A stretch of DNA of 64,000 bases from Candidatus Nitrososphaera evergladensis SR1 (GTDB lineage: Archaea > Thermoproteota > Nitrososphaeria > Nitrososphaerales > Nitrososphaeraceae). Below the pieces are notes generated by a model. It was given only the letters and a program-made list of their open reading frames with translations, was not told the DNA's origin and made no database searches. Made by a program: the position numbers and the translations under genes. The DNA lies in assembly GCF_000730285.1 (NCBI RefSeq), contig NZ_CP007174.1, positions 868,001-932,000 of the forward strand, given 5' to 3'. Shown here in pieces: positions 49,321 through 57,518 of the stretch. Each line of letters begins with the position of its first letter. Within the stretch, counting starts at the first letter, position 1.

Positions 49321-49479
49321 TTAGTCGAACTGGGATCCGTACGGGGTGCCGTGGCTCTTTAGCTCCTGCACCTTGAACCCCGCGCATTCCACCAACAGCC
49401 TCTTTTTGCCCTTCTGGATGACGATATAGTCAGAGCCAGAGCCCACCACCGTTCCGTCGACAAGGTCTTTTAGCTGCAC
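49321..49479 (-). CDS. Small beta-rich protein of unknown function
   Basis: 52 residues from GTG 49479: L-K-D-L-V-D-G-T-V-V-G-S-G-S-D-Y-I-V, then K-K-R-L-L-V-E-C-A-G and a C-terminal S-H-G-T-P-Y-G-S-Q-F-D. It looks like a small OB/SH3-like barrel. A TATA-like ATTAATAAC (about 49504-49512) is centred about 29 nt upstream. Downstream of its stop only 42 nt separate it from top6B. Confidence 0.55.
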   Translation of the reverse strand: MQLKDLVDGTVVGSGSDYIVIQKGKKRLLVECAGFKVQELKSHGTPYGSQFD

Positions 49480-49518
49480 TACGCACTGTGTTGTGTCGGC
49501 GCAAGTTATTAATTCTTG

Positions 49519-49890
49519 ATGGCAGGCTTTTTAACGCCGGGCGGGCAATGGGCGGCTGTGCCGCTACTGCTGCCACCATCCCAAGTCCTGCTGTTGCAGG
49601 TCATATCGGACGGCATTTTCATTACACTGGTTGGGTCGGCTGCCGCCTGCCTCACTACCAGCAGTTTTCTACCGCAAATATTTAAGGGCTACAGGACCAA
49701 AAAGATGCAGGATGTCTCGCCGTACCTGATGGCACTCTATGCGTCCGGCACCACGCTCTGGCTTGCGTACGGGATATTCAAGGATGACTGGGTGATAATA
49801 GGCGCAAACGCCCTTGGTACAGCGTTCAACCTGCTGCTTCTTTACATGAAGCGCATCTACAGGCGCCCGTCGTCGTCATTGGCCGCCTGA
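49519..49890 (+). CDS. SemiSWEET/PQ-loop sugar transporter-like protein
   Basis: 123 residues. A three-helix unit with F-L-P-Q-I-F-K-G-Y-R-T-K-K-M-Q-D-V-S-P (PQ loop), L-M-A-L-Y-A-S-G-T-T-L-W-L-A-Y-G and a last helix N-A-L-G-T-A-F-N-L-L-L-L-Y. SemiSWEETs dimerise to move sugars down a gradient. An extra hydrophobic N-terminal stretch (about 1-30) precedes it. The end overlaps the next minus-strand gene by 34 nt. Confidence 0.8.
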   Translation: MAGFLTPGGQWAAVPLLLPPSQVLLLQVISDGIFITLVGSAAACLTTSSFLPQIFKGYRTKKMQDVSPYLMALYASGTTLWLAYGIFKDDWVIIGANALGTAFNLLLLYMKRIYRRPSSSLAA

Positions 49891-50078
49891 GCAAGGTGGT
49901 ACGGGTTCTGCCTTTCAGCCTGCGCCATCAGCGCGACCGTGTTTCTTACCAGCTGGTACATGCTGTCGTGGCAGGGACACGCGCACATCCTTGTGACCTG
50001 CGAGCCGTTCATCTCCTCCTTGAAATGCCCCTGGCACCTGCCGTGGTTGTTTTCAACGCAGTCAGATGACTTGGCCAT
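49857..50078 (-). CDS. Small Cys/His-rich (zinc-binding-like) protein
   Basis: 73 residues: S-S-D-C-V-E-N-N-H-G-R-C-Q-G-H-F and M-C-A-C-P-C-H, enough Cys/His for one or two metal sites, followed by a helical tail. ATG 50078 is preferred over 50111. It is divergent from the next plus-strand gene; an alternating purine-pyrimidine tract lies between them. Confidence 0.55.
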   Translation of the reverse strand: MAKSSDCVENNHGRCQGHFKEEMNGSQVTRMCACPCHDSMYQLVRNTVALMAQAERQNPYHLAQAANDDDGRL

Positions 50079-50082
50079 GTCC

Positions 50083-50104
50083 TGTACGTGTATGTGTATG
50101 CGCA
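50083..50104 (+). repeat. Alternating purine-pyrimidine tract, copy 5
   Basis: Twenty-two bases of strict alternation (TGTACGTGTATG then TGTATGCGCA), between two divergent small genes and immediately upstream of the TATA element GCATTTAAAAATCC of the next gene. Confidence 0.7.
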
Positions 50105-50139
50105 AATGCATTTAAAAATCCTGCCGTGCCAGCAGGGCT

Positions 50140-50361
50140 ATGGCCAAGAAAAAGCAACAGCAGCCGCAAGAGCCAAAACTGGAAGGAAATGCCATAGTGT
50201 CTTCAGCCGGCAAGTCCATTTCGATATCGGGCGACGACGGAGGGCCTGTTCTTGCGGTGACAAACGAGTACGGCAACTCTGCCGTCTACCGCATCGAGGC
50301 GCATTCTTTTGACAGCCTGTGGTCGCAGCTTTGGCAGTTTGTCAAGGACAGCCAGCACTAG
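50140..50361 (+). CDS. Small soluble protein of unknown function
   Basis: 73 residues: a basic/Gln-rich start (A-K-K-K-Q-Q-Q-P-Q-E), a beta-rich middle (S-I-S-I-S-G-D-D-G-G-P-V-L-A-V) and a Trp-containing end (L-W-S-Q-L-W-Q-F-V). TATA (CATTTAAAAAT) is centred about 26 nt before the ATG. No family recognised. Confidence 0.6.
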   Translation: MAKKKQQQPQEPKLEGNAIVSSAGKSISISGDDGGPVLAVTNEYGNSAVYRIEAHSFDSLWSQLWQFVKDSQH

Positions 50362-50424
50362 CGCCACTAGCCATATCCATATATTCAGGCAGGCAAAAGA
50401 ACCCCCGGTCGCTGAGATATAGCA

Positions 50425-51606
50425 GTGCTTGCGGTGGACACCTTCAAGGCAAGTCTGGACCCGTCGCTCTTCAAGCTGTACCGGAGATACCTCTACTCTC
50501 GCTACAAGGCTACCGATGAGCTGGCGCAGGGCGAAGTCGTCCACGAGATCGCAAAAGAGCGATTGGTGAGACTTGCAGGCAAGTTTGAGAAAAACGCGTC
50601 GTATTTTGACCCCGGCGAGCAGCTTGCGCTTTCCATCAACGGACTTGAACTCAAGAGCCCAGTCGGAGTCGCCGCCGGCTTTGACAAGAACTGCGACATG
50701 CTGCTTCCAATGTCGTACGTTTTTGGCTACATGAATCCCGGAAGTGTCTTGCTAAAGCCGAGGGCCGGAAACCTGCAAAAGCCCAGATCAGAAGGGACCG
50801 TGCGCATGGCAATAGACGACGAAAGGCAGGCGATAATAAACGCGCAAGGATACCCGCACAAGGGGCTGGAGCATACTGTCAGGAACCTGCAAAAATTCTC
50901 GCAGGAAAAGCACCATCATCGCGGTGGCAGGGCGCGAATCTTGCTGAACTTTTCCGGCATCACCGACTCGTACACTGAAGACGCGGTGCTTGACGCGTGC
51001 AGGGAGATACTGGTGCGTACGTCGCCCTATGTCGACCTTGGCTTTGAGGAAAACAGGACGTCGCCAAACACCGACTTTAACAAGGTGCTGCAGAGCCCGG
51101 ATTTTACGAAAAAGATGGTTGACCTGATGAACGCGCACGTGCCTTCTGGCAAGCTAAAGGCGTCCAAGATCGCCCCTTACAGTGAATTGCCCCCAAAAGA
51201 CGCTGAAAGAGAAGCGCGCATGAAATCAATAAAGGTGTTTTACGAAAACGGCGGGCAAGCCGTGGTCATTGGCAACACCCGGCCGGTAGGCACCAGCTTG
51301 CTTGCGGCCAAGTTTTCCCGGCCCGTTGCCGGAGAAAGCGGCCGGCCGCTTTTTCCCTACATGCTCAGGATGGTCGAAGACGTGCACAAGGCATTCCCAG
51401 GCCTGGCAATAATAGCGTGCGGCGGCATATGGAACGGCGAGGACGCCTGGCAGGCGTACCAAAAGGGCGCCACGCTGGTACAATTGTACACGGCGCTTAC
51501 GTTCCAGGGCTTTGGAATCGTCCGGGAAATCCACGACACTTTGAAGAAAAAACTGGCAGGGCAAACCCTACAGGGCTTTATCGAGAAGCGGGATAACCAT
51601 CCGTGA
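50425..51606 (+). CDS. pyrD: Dihydroorotate dehydrogenase (class 2-like)
   Basis: 393 residues. FMN barrel motifs: S-P-V-G-V-A-A-G-F-D-K-N, L-L-K-P-R-A-G-N, L-L-N-F-S-G-I, V-I-G-N-T-R-P-V-G-T, I-I-A-C-G-G-I-W-N-G-E-D-A and the phosphate-binding Q-L-Y-T-A-L-T-F-Q-G. The N-terminal helices (about 1-60) resemble the class 2 membrane-quinone extension. It oxidises dihydroorotate to orotate in pyrimidine synthesis. The start is GTG 50425. Confidence 0.85.
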   Translation: MLAVDTFKASLDPSLFKLYRRYLYSRYKATDELAQGEVVHEIAKERLVRLAGKFEKNASYFDPGEQLALSINGLELKSPVGVAAGFDKNCDMLLPMSYVFGYMNPGSVLLKPRAGNLQKPRSEGTVRMAIDDERQAIINAQGYPHKGLEHTVRNLQKFSQEKHHHRGGRARILLNFSGITDSYTEDAVLDACREILVRTSPYVDLGFEENRTSPNTDFNKVLQSPDFTKKMVDLMNAHVPSGKLKASKIAPYSELPPKDAEREARMKSIKVFYENGGQAVVIGNTRPVGTSLLAAKFSRPVAGESGRPLFPYMLRMVEDVHKAFPGLAIIACGGIWNGEDAWQAYQKGATLVQLYTALTFQGFGIVREIHDTLKKKLAGQTLQGFIEKRDNHP

Positions 51607-51693
51607 TACTAACAACACTGTACACCCTCACAGAATGTTGGAAAACTTTTAATTTATCTTCAATTAATTTGATTTAAAAAGGGATTTAGGGCA

Positions 51694-53421
51694 TTGTCAA
51701 AGCACCCAAAGATTGTACTTACTGCTGACCGTACACTGATGTCCCCCTATAGGGGCATATCGCTTGCATCATTTTTCGGCTGCGCTCCAGCACTGGACAT
51801 GAACAGGAGCCACGACTCGTTCTGGTACCGCATACTTGGCAACCAGGTCACGCCAAGGATACTTTTTGACTTTATCTGCAATCCTATAGAGCACACAAAC
51901 GGTTACGCCAACTATGCGCCGTACGGCCTGAGAAAGGTCGAGGCCGCTCTTTTGAGGGACGGCTTTGCCCGCGAGGACGTCGTAGTGGCGCACCCTGACT
52001 ATGTGGAACAGTTCATCGGCCCGGAGACGCAGGTTGTCGGCACGTACGAGATGGACCCCCTTGGCATGGGCCCCGTGACCATGACGTTCACCTACGGGCG
52101 CAAGCAGCAGTCCTATGACGAATTTTACAACGCAGACCTGCACCACCGCATAAGCGCCGCCAAAAAGAGGACGGGAAGCAAGGCCAGGGTCATTGCAGGC
52201 GCTTCAGGCACCTGGCAATACAACTATGACCCCGCCAAGATAGAGGAGTACGACCTCTACGGCATCGTCGAGGGCGAGCTTGGAGGCATCGGCCCAGAGA
52301 TTGACGGCGCGGCAGGCCCGTTCTTTGACGCCCTCATTGGAGGCGAGTTTGACATGGCAAACCCCTTCAAAAAGAGCCAGTTCAAGGTAGAGATCAAAGA
52401 GTTTGTAAGAAGCGACAGGACGTACCACGGCAGGTTCATCCACTACTGGAACGAGCCTTCAATAGACGAAATCCCAAACATCGTCAACCCAAGCATGCAC
52501 GGCATGGTAGAAGTCATGCGCGGCTGCGGCAGGGGATGCAAGTTCTGCGACGTGACTCTTAGGCCGCTGCGCTACTACCCTGTAGAGAAGGTGCAGAAGG
52601 AAATCGAGATAAACATGAAGTACGGCGGGCTGAAGAACGCCTGGATACACTCTGACGACATTTTCGTCTACGGCCTCAACCCGAGGACGACAAAGAACAT
52701 GCAGCCAAACAGGGAAGCTATTGAAGAGCTGTTCAAGGGCATCATGGCCACAGGCGTCGAGCACACCAACCCGACGCACGGAACGCTTGCCGGCGCAATC
52801 GCCGACGAGCGCCTCCTTCCAAACGTGTCCAAGATAATCCGGTCAGGACCCAACAACCACATTGGCATCCAGTGCGGCTTTGAAACTGGAAGCATCAGGC
52901 TCATCGGCAAGTACGCCGACCGCAAGCTGGCTCCGTACAAGCCAGAGGAATGGCACTGGGTGGTAAAAACCGGCGTCAAGGCGCTCAACGAGCACTACTG
53001 GGTCCCTGCGTTTACCCTCATCATGGGGCTTGACAACGACGAGACTCCAGATGACAGCTGGGAGACAATCCGGCTCATACACGAGCTGGAAACCGAGCAG
53101 CCAGACTCTAAATTCACGGTGACTCCGCTCACGTTCGTGCCAATCGGCCTTTTAGAAAAGTCGGACTTTTACGACATTGGAAACACGATGGACCCTGCAA
53201 AACTGGGCGTCATGTACAAGACGTGGCAGCACAACTTCAAGCACGGCATCCAGAAATTCATGGGCAAGGTAGGACGCGACAACCCTGTAAAGAACATGTT
53301 CTTTACCGCCCTTGCGTCAAGCCTCGGCGGCGTACCGCTCACTGCTATGGAAAAGTACGCGCGCAGAAAGGGTCCGGAGCACGAGCGCGTGATAGAAAAG
53401 ATCAAGGCCAGTTACTGGTAG
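51694..53421 (+). CDS. Radical SAM protein with N-terminal B12-binding-like region, substrate unknown
   Basis: 575 residues. The Fe-S/SAM motif C-G-R-G-C-K-F-C (C-x3-C-x2-C) lies near residue 280 within M-R-G-C-G-R-G-C-K-F-C-D. The region before it (about 1-260) has the G-T-Y-E-M-D-P-L-G and I-V-E-G-E-L-G-G strands of a cobalamin-binding-like domain without the usual D-x-H-x-x-G. The later barrel includes H-I-G-I-Q-C-G-F-E-T-G-S and T-L-I-M-G-L-D-N-D-E-T. The TTG start is preceded by an AT-rich promoter (GATTTAAAAAGG). Lipid or cofactor modification is possible. Confidence 0.75.
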   Translation: MSKHPKIVLTADRTLMSPYRGISLASFFGCAPALDMNRSHDSFWYRILGNQVTPRILFDFICNPIEHTNGYANYAPYGLRKVEAALLRDGFAREDVVVAHPDYVEQFIGPETQVVGTYEMDPLGMGPVTMTFTYGRKQQSYDEFYNADLHHRISAAKKRTGSKARVIAGASGTWQYNYDPAKIEEYDLYGIVEGELGGIGPEIDGAAGPFFDALIGGEFDMANPFKKSQFKVEIKEFVRSDRTYHGRFIHYWNEPSIDEIPNIVNPSMHGMVEVMRGCGRGCKFCDVTLRPLRYYPVEKVQKEIEINMKYGGLKNAWIHSDDIFVYGLNPRTTKNMQPNREAIEELFKGIMATGVEHTNPTHGTLAGAIADERLLPNVSKIIRSGPNNHIGIQCGFETGSIRLIGKYADRKLAPYKPEEWHWVVKTGVKALNEHYWVPAFTLIMGLDNDETPDDSWETIRLIHELETEQPDSKFTVTPLTFVPIGLLEKSDFYDIGNTMDPAKLGVMYKTWQHNFKHGIQKFMGKVGRDNPVKNMFFTALASSLGGVPLTAMEKYARRKGPEHERVIEKIKASYW

Positions 53422-53466
53422 GCCGCCGCTGCATCATTTATACAGCGCCGGCCCGAAATCCGGCGC

Positions 53467-53769
53467 ATGGCCGACTTTTTTGAGATCGACAGGCTGATTG
53501 ACGAGCTTGCCCGGCTCTATGCTACTGCGTGCGCGACTGCGTGGTTCAAGATAGAAAAGAAAAAACCCGCGCAGGATGAATACCGCGCCAAGGTAGTTGA
53601 ATTCATGCGCCACTTTGAGTACACGCTTTCTACCTTCCAAAAGACGCCCGAGGCGGACAGCTTTAGGGCCCACGCAAAAAAGGCGCTTGAAGCTGAAATT
53701 GAAAAGGTGCTTGCAGGCCAGAACAAGGAAGTGGAAAAGCGCTACAAGTACTTTGTCGATTACAGCTAG
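53467..53769 (+). CDS. Small helical protein of unknown function
   Basis: 100 residues, all-helical and charged: E-I-D-R-L-I-D-E-L-A-R-L-Y, K-I-E-K-K-K-P-A-Q, H-A-K-K-A-L-E-A-E-I-E-K-V-L. TATA (ATTTATAC) lies about 27 nt before the ATG. The stop overlaps the convergent HD gene by 4 nt. No family recognised. Confidence 0.6.
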   Translation: MADFFEIDRLIDELARLYATACATAWFKIEKKKPAQDEYRAKVVEFMRHFEYTLSTFQKTPEADSFRAHAKKALEAEIEKVLAGQNKEVEKRYKYFVDYS

Positions 53770-54395
53770 CCCGAGATCTCTTTTTCCAGCTGGGCTAAAA
53801 ACGCCTCCATAAAGCGCGTGCGCTCGCTTGCAATCTTTTTTGCGGTGGCAGTATGCATGGTGTTTTCAAGCTTTAGCAGCTTTGCCTTGAAATGGTCGAC
53901 GGTCCACCGCGTGTCTTCCGGTTTTCTGTTTGTTTTGCAGAACGGGTCTTCCGGGTTGTAGAACCTGCGCATCTCGGAGCCTCCGACTGAAAACGTGCGG
54001 GCGATGCCTATTGCGCCAAGCGCGTCCAGCCTGTCTGCGTCCTGCAGTATCTTGGCTTCCAGAATCTCTGGGTTGGCGATATTTTTGGAGTAGCTGTGCA
54101 CCCTTATACAGTACGACACTCTGTCTATCCTGTCTTTGGTCCAGCCGCGTGCGGCAAGCATCTTTTCTGCAAGCTCGGCGCTTTCGTCTGCCGACTTGGT
54201 CCTTTTGTCGCTGCCCTTTGGATAAACTATGATGTCGTGCAAGAGTGCGGAGGCAAGCAGTATTTCCATGTCTGCACTTTCCTTTCTGCCAATCCGCTCT
54301 GCAGTTTTGTAGACGCGCGTGACATGGGCAAAGTCGTGGCCGGGGTCGCGTCCAGCAAGCATCCTTTCTACTTCGAGTTTTATGTCGTCAAGCAA
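53766..54395 (-). CDS. HD-domain phosphohydrolase
   Basis: 209 residues. Motifs: H-D-F-A-H-V-T-R-V (first His), L-L-H-D-I-I-V-Y (HD pair), D-A-D-R-L-D-A-L-G-A-I-G-I-A-R (last Asp). The order and size match the YedJ/predicted-phosphohydrolase branch. Substrate unknown, probably a nucleotide. The start is TTG at 54395. Confidence 0.83.
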   Translation of the reverse strand: MLDDIKLEVERMLAGRDPGHDFAHVTRVYKTAERIGRKESADMEILLASALLHDIIVYPKGSDKRTKSADESAELAEKMLAARGWTKDRIDRVSYCIRVHSYSKNIANPEILEAKILQDADRLDALGAIGIARTFSVGGSEMRRFYNPEDPFCKTNRKPEDTRWTVDHFKAKLLKLENTMHTATAKKIASERTRFMEAFLAQLEKEISG

Positions 54396-54497
54396 AAGCG
54401 ATGCTGCAAGTAAAGATGCTCTAGTGTATTAAGCGATTGCCTTGTAGAATATGGAGAAATTAAAAGGAAAAAGGGGGGAGCGTATTTGTGTGCTCTT

Positions 54498-55055
54498 TTA
54501 GATGACTTGCCACGGTCTGGTAGCGAAGGTTATGCCAAGGCCAGCTCCGATGATTATACATTGGTATACAATGTTGTTGTACGGAATTGGCTTTAGTATC
54601 GGCTCGCCAGTGACGTTCACCGTCTGACCCCTGCCTAGACCCGGACCGATGTGCTCAATGTTGAGCTGTGTGTGTACGTGGTATGTGCCTGGTTCAAGCG
54701 CCTTTACGGTGATTGAGTACGGCACTGTTTGACCTGCCTTGATGTCGAATATGTTGCCTGGTGGGTCTCTTGCGAGGAACTCCCATCTGTTACCAGCGTT
54801 TTCAGATTCGCTGAACAGAGAAAGCCAGCCTCTGAGGTCTCTGTTGACCAAACTCTTTAGTTCGCCACTTACGGTTAGCTCTTCGCCTGTCTGGAGGGTA
54901 TTGTCGGAGAACTGCTCGTTATCAATTCTCACAAACCTGCTCTGCAGCTGTGCCTGCACACCGTGCGCGCTAGCGCTTGGCATGTATGCAATTACGGCAG
55001 ACAGTACCATGACTGTCGCAAGAGCCGTCACGACCAACGTCTTGCTTTCCATCAT
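54498..55055 (-). CDS. amoB: Ammonia monooxygenase subunit B (archaeal)
   Basis: 185 residues, the short archaeal form. A signal peptide (about 5-30, S-A-S-A) leaves His31 as the mature N terminus (H-G-V-Q-A-Q). With the H-V-H pair at 126 and 128 (T-Y-H-V-H-T-Q) this completes the copper site known from PmoB. One C-terminal helix lies at about 162-180. It is the extracellular copper-bearing subunit of ammonia monooxygenase. amoA and amoX are not adjacent; the gene stands alone, divergent from radA. TATA lies in the shared region 55083-55098. Confidence 0.93.
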   Translation of the reverse strand: MMESKTLVVTALATVMVLSAVIAYMPSASAHGVQAQLQSRFVRIDNEQFSDNTLQTGEELTVSGELKSLVNRDLRGWLSLFSESENAGNRWEFLARDPPGNIFDIKAGQTVPYSITVKALEPGTYHVHTQLNIEHIGPGLGRGQTVNVTGEPILKPIPYNNIVYQCIIIGAGLGITFATRPWQVI

Positions 55056-55082
55056 ATCCCTCTATCTTAGGCATACCAGAAT

Positions 55083-55098
55083 GAACATAGATATATAC
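55083..55098. promoter_or_regulatory. Shared TATA region between amoB and radA
   Basis: The sequence ATAGATATATACTTTTA is A/T-rich on both strands. It sits about 35-40 nt upstream of the amoB ATG (minus) and about 30 nt upstream of the radA TTG at 55124 (plus). A single nucleation site or two back-to-back TATA boxes may serve both genes. Confidence 0.5.
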
Positions 55099-55123
55099 TT
55101 TTATGCTTCGGAGCAAGCGCTTC

Positions 55124-56155
55124 TTGTGCGCCCGATACCAATTAGTAGCCGGCGCACAAGAGAAATCCGCGTTGGGAGAAGACGAGAGCTCCAAGCTTGC
55201 ACTTGGCTCCATAGAGGACATCGGTCCTGCGACCGAAAAGCGGCTAAAGGAGGCTGGTTTTCGCTCGATAAAGGACCTCCTAGTGAGAGGGCCGGTCGAC
55301 GTTGCAGAGGCAACGGGCATGGAGATGGATGAGGCAGTGGAAATGTGTAACAAAGCCCGCATCGCGCTTGAGGAGCTTGGGATCATCGACAGGAGCTTTG
55401 TGACGGCAACGAGCCTCTATGAAAAAAGGATGCTTGGCGGCCAGCGCATATCCACCGGCGCCAAGAACTTTGATGACCTGCTTGGGGGCGGCGTGGAGAC
55501 CAAGGCTGTCACAGAGGTGTACGGCGAGTTTGGCACTGGGAAAACGCAATTGTGCCACACGCTTTGCGTGATGGTGCAGCAGCCAAAGACCGCAGGAGGC
55601 CTTTCCGGCAAGGCTATCTACATTGACACGGAGAACACGTTCCGGCCGGAGCGCATCGTGACAATAGCAAGGGCGCGGGGCGTAAACCCTGACAGGGCGC
55701 TTGAGGGCATTGTCGTTGCCAAGGCGTACAACAGCGCCCACCAGGAGCTGATAATAGAGGAGACGGGGCCCGTGATAGAGGAGCAGGGGATAAAGCTTGT
55801 AATCGTTGATTCCGCTGTGGCGCACTATCGCGCCGAGTTCCTTGGAAGGGCGACGCTTTCAGAGCGCCAGCAGCGCCTCAACAAGTTCATGCACATCCTT
55901 GTGCGCATGGCCGAGACGTACGAGGTCGCAGTCGTCGTAACGAACCAGATACAGTCGTCGCCGGACGCGTACTTTGGAGATGCGGCAAGGCCTACCGGCG
56001 GCAATGTTGTCGCCCACACGAGCACCTACAGGATATACCTGAAGCGCTCGTCAGGCAAGAACAGGATTGCAAGGATGGTCGACAGCCCGTACCACGCAGA
56101 GAGGGAAGTGCTCTTTACGCTTGCCGACAAGGGCATCGCCGACGTTGAGAATTGA
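55124..56155 (+). CDS. radA: DNA repair and recombination protein RadA
   Basis: About 343 residues. An N-terminal helix-hairpin-helix (I-G-P-A-T-E-K-R-L-K-E-A-G-F), Walker A G-E-F-G-T-G-K-T-Q, I-Y-I-D-T-E-N-T-F-R-P-E-R, Walker B L-V-I-V-D-S, and V-V-T-N-Q-I-Q (L2 region) identify the archaeal RecA/Rad51 recombinase. An ATG exists at 55103 but lies only about 12 nt from the TATA centre, so TTG 55124 is preferred. It leads the run of information-processing genes to 58.7 kb. Confidence 0.93.
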   Translation: MCARYQLVAGAQEKSALGEDESSKLALGSIEDIGPATEKRLKEAGFRSIKDLLVRGPVDVAEATGMEMDEAVEMCNKARIALEELGIIDRSFVTATSLYEKRMLGGQRISTGAKNFDDLLGGGVETKAVTEVYGEFGTGKTQLCHTLCVMVQQPKTAGGLSGKAIYIDTENTFRPERIVTIARARGVNPDRALEGIVVAKAYNSAHQELIIEETGPVIEEQGIKLVIVDSAVAHYRAEFLGRATLSERQQRLNKFMHILVRMAETYEVAVVVTNQIQSSPDAYFGDAARPTGGNVVAHTSTYRIYLKRSSGKNRIARMVDSPYHAEREVLFTLADKGIADVEN

Positions 56156-56230
56156 TGATGATATAGTTTGTCCTTTGAAAACCCGTGCAGATAACTTAAA
56201 TTAAGGTTAAAACGCTTTCGTATTGAAAAT

Positions 56231-56530
56231 ATGCCAAGATCGCACGGTACCCGGAGAAAGGCTCGCTCAATCCTGACAAAGGACAATGTAGTCAAGGGCA
56301 TATCTTACCTCCTTCACGATTACAAGGTTGGAGACAAGGTTATCATTGAAGTTGACCCACGTGAGCACGACACCACGCCCCACAGGCGCTTCCACGGGCG
56401 CATCGGAGTGGTAAAAGAAGTGCGCAAGCGCACGCTAAAGGTGTCAGTGATGTTTGGCTCCAAGGAAAAGATCCTCCAGACGCGCCTCAACCACATCAAG
56501 CCGTTGGCCGCTCCGGAGGCGTCAGCATGA
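56231..56530 (+). CDS. rpl21e: Ribosomal protein L21e
   Basis: 99 residues, basic: P-R-S-H-G-T-R-R-K-A-R near the start, Y-K-V-G-D-K-V-I-I-E-V-D-P, H-R-R-F-H-G-R-I-G-V-V. The standard length for L21e. The stop overlaps the rpoF start by 4 nt (ATGA). Confidence 0.93.
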   Translation: MPRSHGTRRKARSILTKDNVVKGISYLLHDYKVGDKVIIEVDPREHDTTPHRRFHGRIGVVKEVRKRTLKVSVMFGSKEKILQTRLNHIKPLAAPEASA

Positions 56531-56859
56531 CCGAGACTCTGGAAAAAGAGATAATCACGACCGCGCAGGTAAAGGAGATACTGGACTCTGTCAAGGCCGA
56601 TGACATGGACCAGATCCAGCGCTGGACGTCAGACTATGTCGGCAAGTTTGCCAAGACAGACGCCAAGACGGCTGCAAAGATGGTAAAGCAGCTTGTGGAG
56701 CAGTGCGACCTCACTCAGGAAGAGGCAGTGGAGGTCGTTAACGTCATGCCCACCACCCTCGAGGAACTGAGGGCTTTTACGTTTGGGTGGAAGAAACTCA
56801 TACTCACCGAGACCCTTGAAAAGATGCTTTCCATACTCAAGTCCGAGAGCCAAGGCTAA
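56527..56859 (+). CDS. rpoF: RNA polymerase subunit F (Rpb4 homolog)
   Basis: 110 residues matching archaeal RpoF: a helical N-terminal part, V-V-N-V-M-P-T-T-L-E-E-L-R-A-F, and the C-terminal HRDC-like helix pair. It forms the stalk with RpoE/Rpb7. It overlaps rpl21e by 4 nt and precedes the DUF655 gene, the usual archaeal order. Confidence 0.9.
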   Translation: MTETLEKEIITTAQVKEILDSVKADDMDQIQRWTSDYVGKFAKTDAKTAAKMVKQLVEQCDLTQEEAVEVVNVMPTTLEELRAFTFGWKKLILTETLEKMLSILKSESQG

Positions 56860-56900
56860 ATAGCAATTATTCTACAGTATAGGGAGGATAGAGAGCCAGT

Positions 56901-57518
56901 TTGTCAGCAGCACAAGATCCAGCCGCCGGCCAGCAGCCGCCAGCAAGGGCCGAAGCGGGCCACGACCACGGCCAGAGGAAATACGAGGAATATGCCTACG
57001 TCCTTGACTACACTCCAAGAGGCAAGTCTGCCACCGTGAGGGGGCGGGAGGGAGTCATTGTGCAGGCCATAGGCGAGGAGCGCCTGACGCTTTTGGAGCT
57101 ACTGGGCGTGCAGAACTCGACCTTTGAGGTAGGCGAGCGCCTCTACATCGGCCGGGAAGGGCGCAACAAGATAATGAGCGTGCTTGGGAGGCTGGACTAT
57201 AACGACGTCTCGCAGTCGGCCAAGAACGAGCTTCCTGCAATCGTGGAAAAGGTGGTGCTGGCAAACGAAAAGCGGTTTGTCGACTACATCAACATGTCGC
57301 AGCCGATAACTCCGAGGATACACGCGCTGGAGCTTATACCGGGCATAGGCAAGACCTACATGATGACGATAATCAAGGAACGGGAAAAGAAGAGATTTGA
57401 GAGCTTTGCAGACCTGCAAAACCGCGTTGGGCTGCGGGAGCCGGCAAAGCTTGTGGCCAAGAGGATAATCGAAGAGATAATGGGCCAGGCCCGGATGAAC
57501 CTTTTCGTCAGAAAGTAA
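56901..57518 (+). CDS. DUF655-family RNA-binding protein
   Basis: 205 residues. After a Pro/Ala-rich start, Y-A-Y-V-L-D-Y-T-P-R-G-K-S opens the domain; G-E-R-L-Y-I-G and a helix-hairpin-helix-like L-I-P-G-I-G-K-T-Y follow. This family is regularly encoded between rpoF and ksgA in archaea and is thought to act in RNA metabolism. The start is TTG 56901, and the next gene follows directly. Confidence 0.88.
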   Translation: MSAAQDPAAGQQPPARAEAGHDHGQRKYEEYAYVLDYTPRGKSATVRGREGVIVQAIGEERLTLLELLGVQNSTFEVGERLYIGREGRNKIMSVLGRLDYNDVSQSAKNELPAIVEKVVLANEKRFVDYINMSQPITPRIHALELIPGIGKTYMMTIIKEREKKRFESFADLQNRVGLREPAKLVAKRIIEEIMGQARMNLFVRK

